64,000 nucleotides of DNA, taken from contig CM061063.1 of the NCBI GenBank assembly GCA_030762895.1, positions 100,710,210 through 100,774,209 on the forward strand. The letters run 5' to 3'. The position numbers and the translations under genes are program-made. The stretch's first letter is position 1; each line of letters starts with the position of its first letter. This DNA comes from Sophora flavescens. Taxonomy: Eukaryota > Streptophyta > Magnoliopsida > Fabales > Fabaceae. The notes beneath the pieces are model-generated. The model was not told the DNA's origin. It made no database searches and saw only the letters and a program-made list of their open reading frames with translations. Of this stretch, positions 10,103 to 22,300 are shown one piece after another.

Positions 10103-11691
10103 TTCCTTTTAATTTTACTGCAGTTTTAGTTTTTTCTGTTATAACTGTTGGATCTTTTGCACTGTGTTTCTTTTGTGTTCGTTTTATGTTTGATTGGTTG
10201 AGCTTGCGGATGTTGGATTTTCTTTTATAATGTTAGTAGTTGTTTCCTGGTTGTGGTTTTTGTGATTTTTTGCCTTAGTTAGTTGTGTGTTGTTTTTAGT
10301 TTTTCTTAAGAAAAAAAAGGAACAAAAGAGAGCAAGCCAAGGCACTTACTGATTTTAGATGCTATTTGAGTTGTCACTTTTGGCATTCTCACCAGTTTGT
10401 GCATTTTGCCAGGCTATGTTCCTTTCTTTTGAAGTTCTTCTTGTAGTTCAGTCTTAACTTTCCAAATGTGTTCATAGCAATTTTCATAACCTCTTTGCAT
10501 ATTTTCGTTTCTTTTGCATTAAATTCATGGCAATGAGGTTTGGAATGAAAGTATGGAATCTTAGTTTAACCTAGGTGAGATATTGGGCTTGAATGTTAAT
10601 TCTTTGAGTGTGCACCATTGAGTTGATGTGCTGAGATTTGCTTGATTCTTTTGTCGAGGAGTCATGAATTGCATGTTTTGCATAAAAAGGATTTGGTCCG
10701 TTTTTCATAAGCTACTTGAGCCAAAAAGCCGACCTTGCATGAAAAAATTCCATTGCTAACCCCTTTGAGCTTATTGTTATTTTTTGTTCTCACCCTTGCT
10801 TCTTGAATGATGATTACTATGTTTATCCCAACTTGAGAATAGGAGAGCATTGGTGAATTGCTTGGGGACAAGTAAAGATTTTGGTTTAGGGGAGAGGGTA
10901 ATGGAATAATGCGAGAAATTTTGGAAAAAAAAGTGTAAAAGTGGTTGAAAAAAAAAAGAGGTTGATTATCCAAAAGGGAAAAGAAAAAAAAAAGAAAGAA
11001 AAAAATTGTGAATAAATTTGTGTAAATAAAGTTGTGTGAAACTCCAAAGAAGGGAAAGGAGAAGTGAAAAAAAAAATTCAAATCAATTATAACAATTTAA
11101 AATTTTGTGCTTTGTGTTGAAACAATTGAATTGTTGTAATTTCTCTCCTATTCTCTTGGACATTTTTTGTTTGTTTATCTCCTCATTTGTTTTTCAGTTT
11201 AGCCAAGTTACAACCCAAAATAAAGTCTCTTTGATTTGTGCATGCTTGTGGTTTGTGATTTTTTGGAATTAGATGAAAAGCAAATCTATGGTTCCATGAC
11301 TCTAATGTGTGCTTTGAGAGAAACACTTCACCACCATATACTTGAGTGATTATTTAATGAGTGTGCACCCTGTCAGGACTAAGGTTCTATGGTTCTTCTT
11401 TTGCCAAATTGCCATGATCTTTAATTTTAAAGAATATGGAGTTGCAAAGTTTTTATGCTTTTTTGCTTCCTGGCATTTTTTGGAGTTAAGCTTGCTACTA
11501 GTTGATGCTTCTGTTTTAGGAATTAGTCTTGTTGCAATTTTGCCTTTTGGTGAGTTTGTCTAATTGTGCTCTCATTCAGTTTCCCTTAATCATGTTAGAG
11601 CTGGGTTTGTTAGTCTTTTGTGTCTTATGTTTTGTGTGTTAGCTCAAGTTATTTTTGCTTGGGGACAAGCAAAATGCTAGGTTTGGGGGAG
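10103..11691 (+). other. E1 3' noncoding region with PPT
   Basis: AT-rich with A-runs and T-runs and no supported gene. It ends with TTGGGGACAAGC (about 11660) and the PPT GGTTTGGGGGAG, immediately before the LTR opening TGATAATTCAC at 11692. Confidence 0.65.
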
Positions 11692-11876
11692 TGATAATTC
11701 ACTAAATTATCAAGTAATTGTGCCTTTCATGAGTGGATTTTACTCCCAATTGTATGTTTTATCCTTGTTTTGTCCCCTTTTAGTTAATTGAGTCATAATT
11801 ACTGTTTTAAGTGTTTTTGTTAACTTCATGCATTTGATGCTAATTTTAGCTTAATTTGTTCTCCTTATGTGCAATC
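11692..11876 (+). repeat. E1 3' LTR, left piece
   Basis: It opens TGATAATTCAC after the PPT and is cut at 11876 by E2. The last five bases, CAATC (11872-11876), are the E2 target copy; the other copy at 39506-39510 is CAATA, with one base changed. Confidence 0.85.
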
Positions 11877-12489
11877 TGTAACATCCGTGATTTTATGTGA
11901 GGTTTATGTATGAGGCTTAGGGTTAGGACTTGAAATACATAGTTGAAATGTTGTTTGAGGTTTAGAAACCCTTGCATGTTAAGTACGTGGCTTTTCAGGT
12001 AAGTTTGAGGCATAGACTCTAATTAGGGTTTTCCCGGTGAACGTCCTTGAGACGTCTGAGTGTGAAATGAGAATTTTGGAGTTAGAGAAGAGATTAGTCC
12101 TTTTTTATGGTTTTAGGTTGTTTATTAGGTCCTAATGAGCCTATATCTCAAATTTGAGCGCAATCGGACGTCGAACGGACCCTGAACGCAAAGAGTTGAC
12201 TTTTTGTCAGAAGTCAATGCTTGAGCGTGGGAGTATCCATGCTCAAGCGCCCAGGAATGAGGAAGTTAGAGGATGTCTCGTTTTGCTTCGTTTCGGGCAT
12301 CGTATGACTTTCCAGGTGGGGAAAGAAACTATTTAACATCGGAAACGGCGCGTTACATTTAATTAGATAATGACGTAGGGCGACCCAAACCCTACACGAG
12401 AGCGAGTAACGGACAATGTCTATACCACATTGGGGACTACTCAGTGGTACCGATGATGTTATAGAAATTGTGCGTTTATCGTCGTTACG

Positions 12490-12537
<48 letters not shown>

Positions 12538-12636
12538 TTATTACGTGATAATTGCCTGTTTGAGTGGTTGATTTGTACTTGGTACTTGATGTATGATATC
12601 ATGAGTGTTGTAATTATTTTTGAAAGTGTTTATACC

Positions 12637-12667
<31 letters not shown>

Positions 12668-13537
12668 TTTATTTTGGTATTTATTATTTATTTGGAAATG
12701 ATATTATGACATGATGATATATGATGATGATTTTGGATAACATGATGATGATTGTGATGATATGATGAGTGTTATGATTGCGCTAGGAGGTTGAGTAAGT
12801 TACAAGTTATGTTGAGACATGAGGATGTATTGGGGATTGCATATGATATGTGATAGCAGTGCCTAACCGAGATGATTATCATGACATAAGGATGAGATTG
12901 ATGAGATGAGATTATTTTGAGGTTATCTATGAGATTATGATGAGCGGTTAGGGCACTAGGGGGTGACCTGAAACATGGTCTGTGATATGAGAGACCTGAA
13001 ACATGGTCGAGTGGACCTGAAACATGGTTGAGTGGGGTCTATGCCTCGGAGGGAGAATTCCTGGGGATAGGCTAACGGCGGACCGCCTATAGATGATTTC
13101 ATTTTAGTCGCAGCTATAGTTCATGTGTTGCATGAGCACCCTGACCGGGGTTCAGAGGTGTGCATCGGATTGTGCAGCTATAGTGCCATTGCTTTGCGTG
13201 GGAACCCTCCATCCGTGGATGAGGGTGTGCGCCGGGGACTCTGGGACGTGTCGATTATATTGTTGTGATATCCGGATATGGCCGATACCTGAGGAGATTA
13301 TTCATACGACATTTGCATTGCATCATGATGGAGGGTAGAGGAAAGATCCTAGATGTGGATTGAGGATAATTGTGTTACATATATTTATACTTGGGAGACG
13401 GATGTTTAGTGTGCCGTTATTTAATTAAATGTTGCTAAACCCTTTCCACGTTTGATGTTATATGGCTTCTTATCCCCTTTTCTTTTGTTGTGTGTTGTGT
13501 ATATATATGTTTTGTACTTCAGACTCCGACAGAGCAG

Positions 13538-16500
13538 ATGGCGCTCTGGGACCACCCATGGATGACCCAGGATCCAGGGTTCCCCCTCTCGGGGACCTGT
13601 GAGGTGGAGTGCTTAGACCCGCACGGGTGGCTTGTGGACCCGGTCACTCGTTTCGTGGTATATATGGGTCATGCGTCCATCACTATGGGACTTGGTGACA
13701 CGTTATCGCACGCGGGTCAAAAAGCGAGTGATTGGGAAAATATGTAGCTAAGGAGCGACAACTCGAGTATCGTCTCACAAGGACTCTTGAATTGTTATTA
13801 ACTTCAGAATCAGTTTGGGGGGGTTTTCAGATTGAAAGATTCAATTAAAAGAAAACAATTAAGAAAACAATGCAAATAGGTGATTGTCAATAATTGAAAC
13901 GACTAATCTACTGCTCTCGGTTTCCCACTATCATTGATTCATATACATTCCAAGCCCTAAGCGGATTCTAATACCTTTTCGATTGTAGCGACAATTAACA
14001 AGCGAAACCGGCACTACGAGACGTATGTTCCTAATTCCCGAATTAAGTAAACGGGGTGAAGCACTCGTGAATTAAGCAAACACGATTGAACACACGCAAA
14101 TTAAGCAAACGCGATTATGTTTAGGAACACTCAATCATCGAAATAAATCAATACCTATTCCATACAATCGTGAATTAAGCAAACAGAACATATAGAACAA
14201 TATTGAAAGAGAATAGCAAATCAATTGGGAATTACAGAACCTCAAGTGCGGCGGAAACCGGTTACAGTAGATCAATCCAAGGGAGTTAGTTCTCCATTAC
14301 AAATATGACAAAAACCTAATTCGCAGCCGTCAAATCTAAAAGGAAAAGAAGATGTTCTGGTTTCTGCCCTAAAACAGCAATTTATATCCTTCAGTTCTGC
14401 GCCCGTTCGCGAGGTGAATCTTATGAGTTGCGCGAGTTCAAAATTGAGTTCTCGCAAGGCGATACAGTGATTCGTGGGACGAGACTTCAAATTCCAATCT
14501 GTCACGGCTGTGACCTTTATCACGGCTAGGCCGTGATGGTATCTGTCCTTCAGGGTTTGGATTTCTTGCGAGGCGAGGCGGTGATTCGCATGGCGAGACA
14601 GAGAGGATGACATTTCAAGCACAGTAAGGCTTCAGGCTCGCGAGGCGAGTAGCCTCTCGCGGGGCGAATAATTCCAGAATTGCTTCTCTTTATTAACCTG
14701 AAAACAACAAATAGCAGTAAGTGCTTTATTCGACTCAAAATCAACTAAATTAACCTAAAAATACTTAAGAGACTCAAAATGTTTCTTGAGGAAAATTACA
14801 TCCAAATTTGGGCGAAAACGAGATTAAACTCGAATAAAACCTATGGTCTTACTAGTTAAAAACTAGTCGAGCCAGAGGCTGATCAAAATACCCCAAACTT
14901 AAACTTTGCTTGTCCCCAAGCAAACTAAAACTCAAAAAGACTCAAACTTGGCAAGCTTAAGAGATTCAATCAATTTCGCAAAAATTTCATGCAGTCTTAA
15001 CAAAAAAAAATTTCTTCAATGTTTTCCCCCTTGCAACAAAGTGACCCCCACATTCATTTACTTTAAACATTGGAGAATCCCATCCTTCATGCAATCAGTA
15101 ATCTAAGTTGAGGATCCAAGTTACACACAAATGGGAGATCACCAATTTCAAACAATTGCCTTCCTCACAAGGGCATTTAACATTTCACTCATTCACTCAA
15201 TCTTGTCTAGGCTATCAACATTTCACTCAATTTCACTTTTAAGAGCACTTCCCATTAATTTGATTTTCATCTCAAACAAGGTTCCCACGAAAACATGCAT
15301 GCAACATCAAAAGGTCTTTAAAGGTTGTAATGGGGTCTGGCTAAGGGTAGAATATTCAAAGGTACTAGGCTTGAGTCCCTAGGAATTAAGAGAGCATGAG
15401 CATTTTTGACACATTGACTTCTACTCAAATTCCTTTTCCCATTTTTCTTTTTGCTTTGGGTGGCTACAACCTTTTTCTTCCAATACCCTTCTTTGACATT
15501 TTTGTGCTTTTCTTCCCTTTTTTTTTTTCTTTCTTTTTCTGCCTTTGGCTCTTTATTTTTTTCTCTTTTTCTCAATCCCAAACAACACATCATATCCTTG
15601 TAGCCACCCCAAACTTAGCTTCTTGCAAACCTTGTCTTGCTAAGCATCCATGCTCTCCTAATCCTAAGATCGGTTTACATGGTTTTTCCAGATTTTAGGC
15701 TCATAACATAAGGTCATCAAGAAACAATAGGCTTAATAGGCTCAATGCGGCTAACTAGGGAGCATGCATTAGGGATGGTTCTTTTAAGGCCAAGTAGTTA
15801 ATTCAAAGAAAATTGCCTAAATCATCTGAAGCAACCACATAAACATGCAAACCATGAAGAGATTCAAGAAAATTCGGGAAAGTGCAACTTAAAAGTGATT
15901 CTCACAATTAAAAACATGTTGGAGGCTCAAATCCTCACCTGGACATTTTTCGCAAATTGTTTGACCGAGATTCAATCCCTAGTGTGTGCATCCCTTCACC
16001 CCAAACTTATCATAAATCATGCAATCACAATGAAATACCTCAAAGTTCAATTTTCAATTTTTTACATGGGGATCAATTTTCAATTTCAAAGCCTAGGGGA
16101 AAATCATCAATGGTCAACATATATCATGCAATCATCTATGCTAATTCAATTAAAATCCAGCAAGCTCACCGACACAAGACTCACATACATACTCTTGATC
16201 TTCTCAAATTATTCAAGAGATAAATTCAAAAACAAACGAAGGAAAATAAAAACACAAACTAACAAGAAAATGAAAATAAACTAAGGAGAGGGGTTAAGAA
16301 AACTCATTGAGGGGCTCCCGCCTGGATCCCATTGCTTGTAGCATAAGGCCCAAGTGATAGCCAAAGGACGGAAGCTTATTCCATGGTCCCATAACTTGCA
16401 ACCTTGATATGGAAGTGAGCACTTGACAATCATGGTGACCTCGCCAAGTGCGGCGGACTTCTCACTCCCTCTTGGGTCAAAGGTGACCTCCTGGTCAACA

Positions 16501-19077
16501 AAGCATTCCCAATAATAATGGGGTTCAATCTCTTGGACTGGCCATAGTGCCTTCGTATTTAAGGATGCAAAATCCAGTCTCTCGGGCAGAGGCTTGAACT
16601 CCGTCGCTGGTTGTTCCACAGTGGGAGGTGGCAAACAAGTAGAGGGGATCTCTGGTGCTGCTTCAACTTCTGCACGATATTCACTTACTGCACTAACAAA
16701 TCCATCACCTGCTATACATGCAGAAATATCAACACACACCACACAAAGGTTAGTGTTAGTACAGTCAGCACATATAGTACAATAAACAGAATCAGAAAAG
16801 GCTTGAATGTCTGGAAATTCAACACACAGTTCATCAATAATAGTTTTCTTGACATTATTATCAAAATCATGTTCAAAAGAAGTATTGTCAAGAACAACTA
16901 TTTATGAATCTGTGTGTTCTTCAAGGAGATGTTGAGTTTGCAGTGTAGTCAAGGCGGGGGCAATGTGACCAATTTGAGTGGCCAAATCCTGAAGACTTCC
17001 TTCTGACCTCTGTTGGAATTCTAGAGTGTCTGCTGCCATTTGTTGCACCAATTCCTCCAGACTGGGTTGGACTGGTGTGGGGCCAGGCTGATATTGCTGC
17101 TCGCGCATTACCATTTGATGCACCAAGGAGGCAATCTCATCCAAGCTGCCTTGTCCTCCACTATGTTGGCCAGAATAATCATTCATTCCAAACATGCCAA
17201 AATCACTACTAAACTCATAACCTCCAGCAAAGTTAGGATAATATATGCATGATGGCTCATAATCAACATAAGGTACATAATCTTGCATATAGTTATCCAT
17301 GGGAAGTACTACGATTCATAACCAGACAAAGCAGCCATAACTAATTCAGCAATGCAATTTTTTTTTTCTGTTAATAACAACAAGAGTCCCCGGCAACGGC
17401 GCCAATTTTTGACACGCTGTCGCACGCGGGTCAAAAAGTGAGTGATTGGGAAAATATGTAGCTAGGGAGCGACAACTCGAGTATCGTCTCACAAGGATTA
17501 TTGAATTGTTATTAACTTCATAATCAATTTGGGCGGGGGCGGGGGGGGGGGGGGGGGTCAGATTGAAAGATTCAATTAAAAGAAAACAATTAAGAAAACA
17601 ATGCAAATAGGTGATTGTCAATAATTGAAACGACTAATCTACTGCTCTCAGTTTCCCACTATCATTGATTCATATACATTCCAAGCCCTAAGCGGATTCT
17701 AATACCTTTTCGATTGTAGCGACAATTAACAAGCGAAACCGGCACTACGAGATGTATATTCCTAATTCCCGAATTAAGCAAACGGGGTGAAGCACTCGGG
17801 AATTAAGCAAACACGATTGAACACACGTGAATTAAGCAAACGTGATTATGTTTAGGAACACTCAATCATCGAAATAAATCAATACCTATTCCATACAATC
17901 CTGAATTAAGCAAACAGAACATATAGAACAATATTGAAAGAGAATAGCAAATCAATTGGGAATTACAGAACCTCAAGTGCGGCGGAAACCGATTACAGTA
18001 GATCAATCCAAGGGAGTTAGTTATCCATTACAAATATGACAAAAACCTAATTCGCAGCCGTCAAATCTAAAAGGAAAAGAAGATGTTCTGGTTTCTGCCC
18101 TAAAACAGCAATTTATATCCTTCAGTTCTGCGCCCGCTCACGAGGCGAATCTTATGAGTGGCGCGAGTTCAAAATTGAGTTCTCGCAAGGCGAGACAGTG
18201 ATTCGCGGGGCGAGACTTCAAATTCCAATCTGTCACGGCCGTGACCTTTATCACGGCTAGGCCGTGATGGTCTCTGTCCTTCAGGGTTTGGATTTCTCGC
18301 AAGGCGAGGCGGTGATTCGAGTGGCGAGACAGAGAGGATGACATTTCTGGCACAGTAAGGCTTCAGGCTCGTGAGGCGAGTAGCCTCTCACGGGGCGAAT
18401 AATTCCAGAATTGCTTCTCTTTATTAACCTGAAAACAAGAATAGCATTAAGTGCTTTATTCGACTCAAAATCAACTAAATTAACCTAAAAATACTTAAGA
18501 GACTCAAAATGTTGCTTGAGGACAATTACATCCAAATTTGGGCGAAAACGAGATTAAACTCAAATAAAACCTATGGTCTTACTTGTTAAAAACTAGTCGA
18601 GCCAGAGGCTGATCACTTGGGCAGGGAGCGCCCATCGTATTTGTTGGCACGTTTCGTTTCGGCATGACCTTCCCGTTTCTGATAGGACAGCCTGATGGAC
18701 ACGTACCAACGATACCGCCTATGTCCGGGATGGCCCCTGTACCCTTCATGGTACCGCTTGATGCCTTGGTACCGGGGTTTGCACTCACACCTGCACCCGC
18801 ACCAGCGCCGGAGCCCGAGTTGGCACCTATTCCGGAGGAGGACCCAGTTGCCCCCGCTCAAGATCTAGCACCCCTTCGTGAGGTGCCCGCACCTCCGGAG
18901 GTCCATGCTATGGTCTCTGAGTCTTCACAGGTATCTTCTAGACGACTACATTCCCGGGATAGTAGACTCTATAGGCAGAGGTTTCAGGGGCAGTCGGCCA
19001 GGAGTTCTTCCAGTGATAGCGGAGGAGTGTCCGGGCCTGTCGGACCTCAGGATGCAGACGAGGGCGGTAGTGTATGA
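13538..19077 (+). CDS. LTR-embedded ORF of E2, split by the E4 insertion
   Basis: Joining 13538-13695 to 18621-19077, with E4 and one copy of its target removed, gives an open frame of 204 codons with no stop. It begins MALWDHPWMTQDPG and continues through FVGTFRFGMTFPF to a proline/acidic stretch (PAPAPEPELAPIPEEDPV) and a Ser/Gly-rich tail. It resembles no family I know. The ATG lies 16 bases after a splice-acceptor-like TGTACTTCAG. The second copy in the 3' LTR (38557-39158) has the same start and frame but one TAG and a later frameshift. An open frame that spans the E4 site argues that it was maintained before E4 inserted. Translation is inferred only. The coordinates include the E4 insertion. 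Confidence 0.5.
13696..14885 (-). repeat. E4 3' LTR (1190 bases)
   Basis: Closely matches the 5' LTR at 17410-18615, differing by scattered substitutions and a shorter G-run. It carries GC-rich short palindromes (around 14400-14680) next to an ATATAAAT-type TATA box on the minus strand near 14382-14390. Confidence 0.92.
14886..16280 (-). other. E4 internal noncoding region with PPT
   Basis: No gene supported. The PPT is at the low-coordinate end (about 14886-14905, minus strand), preceded by GCTTGGGGACAAGC. E1 has the same GGGGACAAGC block before its own PPT, which links the two families. Confidence 0.65.
16281..17300 (-). pseudogene. E4 single ORF: Gag-linker/Pol-linker remnant, one internal stop
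   Basis: From ATG at 17300 the frame runs 340 codons to 16281 with a single in-frame TAA (16904-16902). The N-terminus is Tyr-rich (MDNYMQDYVPYVDYEP). Next comes a Gln-rich, helix-prone stretch with LEELVQQMA, FQQRSEGSLQDLATQIGH, which resembles the C-terminal linker of Athila Gag. A Cys-rich segment (YCTICADC...LCVVCVDISAC) follows. Near the end FKPLPERLDFASL recalls the segment between protease and RT in Athila Pol. The catalytic parts between these blocks are absent, so this looks like an internally deleted gag-pol whose remainder stayed in frame. Function is unknown; RNA packaging would be a guess. Confidence 0.65.
17387..17404 (-). other. E4 primer-binding site
   Basis: On the minus strand TGGCGCCGTTGCCGGGGA begins five bases after the 5' LTR end. 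This primer site is common in Athila-type plant elements and fixes the orientation as minus. Confidence 0.9.
17410..18615 (-). repeat. E4 5' LTR (1206 bases)
   Basis: Partner of 13696-14885. It contains a G-rich run (about 17534-17558) absent at that length from the other copy. A cluster of short palindromes such as GTCACGGCCGTGAC (about 18233) and TCGC(A/G)AGGCGAG repeats (18125-18400) sits directly upstream, in element orientation, of the TATA box GGATATAAAT (18120-18111). Confidence 0.92.
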
Positions 19078-19318
19078 TGGCTCGGGCCAGTGCCATCAGT
19101 ATAGGTGTGAGTGAGGTTTTACTGTATTTTTGAGAGGGGACGGGGTGTGGAGTGCATCGGTGAGGCTTTTATTTTGGCTTTTGATGTATTTTGTTGATGT
19201 CACCAGCTTGTGTATATATCCGACGCGATATCTCTATGGCATGTAGTATTTATATTGCAGTTTTATGTAGTATTATATGTCATATTGATGTGGGCTAATG
19301 ATTTCTTTTAACAGGATC

Positions 19319-22300
19319 ATGACTCGAGACCGAGGTCGAGGACGTGGCAGACATGGCAGACGTGGTGGTGGTAGAGCGATAGAGAGTGTAGAGGATGAGC
19401 CTCATTAGCCAGAGGCATGGGTTGGAGGTGGAGGAGAGTCCGTCGAGGGTACAGAGAGAGGCATAGTTACAGGAGCGGCAGGATAGGAGGAGAGCCGATG
19501 AGGCTGAGGATGTAGGATTGGCTACCTTTCTCAAAGGTAAGCCACGATAGTTCAGTGGAGAGTATGATCCAGAGCGAGCAGAGTGGTGGATTCAGGAGCT
19601 CGAGAAGATCTTTGATACCATGAGATGCAGAGATGATAGGAAGGTGACCTATGCTGGCTTTATGATGACCGGAGGGGCTGAGTCATGGTAGAGAGGCAAG
19701 AGGAGAATACTAGAGGCTGAGGGCATACTAATCAGTTGGGAGCTATTCAGAGAGTATTTCTTTGAGAAGTACTTCCTACGGTTAGTCAGACGCGAGAAGG
19801 AGAGAGAGTTCATGAGTCTCCAGCAGGGAGACAGGTCTGTTGGTGATTACGCGGCCAGATTCGAGGCCCTGATTCTGTTTTGCGTTACTAGAGGTTTCCA
19901 GATGAGGACTGGATGTGCCGGAGATTCGAGGAGGGTTTACGGCATGAGTTGATGAGGGCTATAGTGCCCTTGGATATCCTGAGTTTCCTCGAGCTTGTAG
20001 AGAGGTGCAGTGCCATTGAGAGTATAGACCAGAGGCAGGCTGCAGAGCAGAGACAGCAACGTAGTGGGGGTCCTACCAGAGCAGGTCATCAGAGGAGTGG
20101 TGATAGAGGTTCTCATTGGAGGAGAGGACCATATACTAGACCGGGGCATAGCGCTCAGACATCTGCACCACCAGCACCAGTTACCAGAGAGGGCCAGCAG
20201 CAGAGGGCCCCAATTTGTTTTGGATGCGGGGGACCTCATTATATTCGAGACTACCAGGAGAAACATGGTTGTTTTGTTTGTGGTAAACCAAGTCACCTGG
20301 ATCGTGACTGCAGACAGAGAGCGGTTCAGCAACAGCTAGCGGCCGGTAGAGGAGCCAGTGGTTCTAGAGGAGGAGCTGGGAGAGGGGTTCCAGCAGCAGG
20401 ACGACAGATGGCCAGACCTCAGGCTATGGGGACGGTGTTTACAGTGAGAGGATCTGAGTCCTCTCAATCTGCAGATCTTATTCAAGGTGTGTGTTTAATA
20501 TCTGGTCGACTCTCGTCTGTGTTGTTTGATTCAGGTGCTACACATTCTTTTGTGTCCCATGAGTGTATGGATCATTTACACTTACCCATTTCCCAACTAC
20601 CATATACTTTGATGGTATCTACCCCTACTAGTGATCATTTGATCGCTATGTCTGTTTGCTTACAGTGTCCTATAGTTGTTGAAAATAGGACATTTCTGGT
20701 AGATCACATCCGTTTGCCTATGCAGTAGATAGATGCTATCCTTGGCATGGATTGGCTTTCGGCTAACCATGTAGTGTTAGACTGTGCCCGAAAGACCTTA
20801 TCTTTTCTTGAGCCTTCTAGCATAGTATCTGCCAATCAAGGAACAACTATGAGGAGTGACGAGTCTCAGCAGTATGTGATGCTTTTCTATCTGGAAGCTT
20901 TGGAGACTCCAAGTATGGATTCTTTGCCTATCATGAGAGAGTTTCCTGAGGTTTCCCCTCCTGATGTTCCAGGTTTGCCACCAAAGAGGGAGATCAGTAG
21001 CTCCTTATCGGATGTCACCAGTGGAGTTGGAAGAGTTGAAGAAACAGCTGGATGACATGATGAAGAAGGAATTCATCAGACCGAGTGTTTCACCTTGGGG
21101 ATCACCGGTATTGTTTGTCAAGAAAAAGGACGGAAGTTCTAGGTTGTGCACGGATTATAGGCAGTTGAATAAAGTTACAATCAAGAACAAATATTCGTTG
21201 CCTAGGATAGATGATCTGATGGATCGGTTGAAGGGAGCTTTGGTGTTTTCCAAGATAGATTTAAGATCAGGATACCATCAAATTAGGGTGAATAAGGAGG
21301 ATATACCTAATACCACTTTCGGGACGAGGTATGGACACCACGAGTACCTAGTTATGCCTTTTGGTGTAACTAATGCTCCAACGGTGTTCATGGATTACAT
21401 GAACAGGATCTTTAGACCGTTCCTCGAGAAGTTTGTTGTGGTGTTTATAGATGATATTCTTATCTACTCCCGTAGTCGGGAAGAACACAAGGAACATCTG
21501 AGAGTGGTGTTACAGGTGTTGAGAGACAGGCAGTTGTATGCTAAGCTATCCAAGTGTGAATTTTGGTTAGAGGAAATACAGTTTCTAGGGCATGTAATCA
21601 ACAATAAAGGGATAGTTGTTGATCCAGTTAAGGTAGAGGCCGTGATTAAGTGGGAGAGGCCTAAGTCAGTGAGTGAGTTGAGGAGTTTCCTAGGATTAGC
21701 CGGGTATTACAGGAGGTTCATCGAGGGTTTATCGAAGATTGTGTTGCCTATGACGTAGTTAACGAGAAAAGGTACGGCGTTTGTTTGGACAAAGATGTGT
21801 GAAGAGAGCTTTCAGAAGCTAAAGGAGAAGTTGACTACATCTCCTGTGCTGACGTTACCAGATCCATTACGTGTACTGTGACACGTCATATCAAGGATTG
21901 GGTTGTGTTTTGATGCAAAATGGAAGAGTTGTGGCTTATGCTTCTCGACAGTTGAGGGTTCATGAAAGGAATTACCCGACCCATGATCTGGAGTTAGAAG
22001 CCATAGTGTTCGCATTGAAGATATGGCAACAATATCTCTATGGAGCTAAGTTTAATGTGTTCAGTGATCACGAGAGTTTAAAGTATTTGTTTGATCAGAA
22101 GGAGCTGAACATGAGGCAACGAAGATGAATGGAATTTATTAAGGACTATGCGTTTGATCTTCAATACCATCTAGGGAAGGCTAATGTTGTGGCGGATGCA
22201 CTAAGTCGGAAATCCTTGCACGTATCCGCAATGATCATGAAAGAGATGGAGTTGCTTGAACGATTTAGAGATTTGAACCTAGGTATGGATTTGATTGAGG

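Larger units (their letters stand above)
13696..18615 (-). mobile_element. Non-autonomous Athila-like LTR element E4
   Basis: Read on the minus strand: 5' LTR 18615-17410, PBS (TGGCGCCGTTGCCGGGGA, 17404-17387), one long ORF, noncoding DNA, PPT, then 3' LTR 14885-13696. LTR ends are TGATCAGCC...GTGTCA. The target duplication CTTGG (13691-13695 and 18616-18620) is perfect, and the undisturbed site is visible in the other E2 LTR near 38709. The PBS and the purine-rich GTTTGGGGTATTT beside the 3' LTR resemble those of Athila. No protease, RT, RNase H or integrase is present, so it would need proteins in trans. Confidence 0.9.
11877..19219 (+). repeat. E2 5' LTR, interrupted by E4 and deleted
   Basis: Pieces 11877-13695 and 18621-19219 align with the 3' LTR. 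Against the 3' copy it lacks the segment equivalent to about 24182-24797, with the junction near 12253 after CTCAAGCGCCCA. It also lacks everything after TTGTGTATATATC (about 19219), about 0.2 kb of LTR end plus the PBS, and then runs straight into gag leader. It has a (TA)n tract at about 12491-12532 and (ATT)n at about 12638-12667. Confidence 0.8.
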
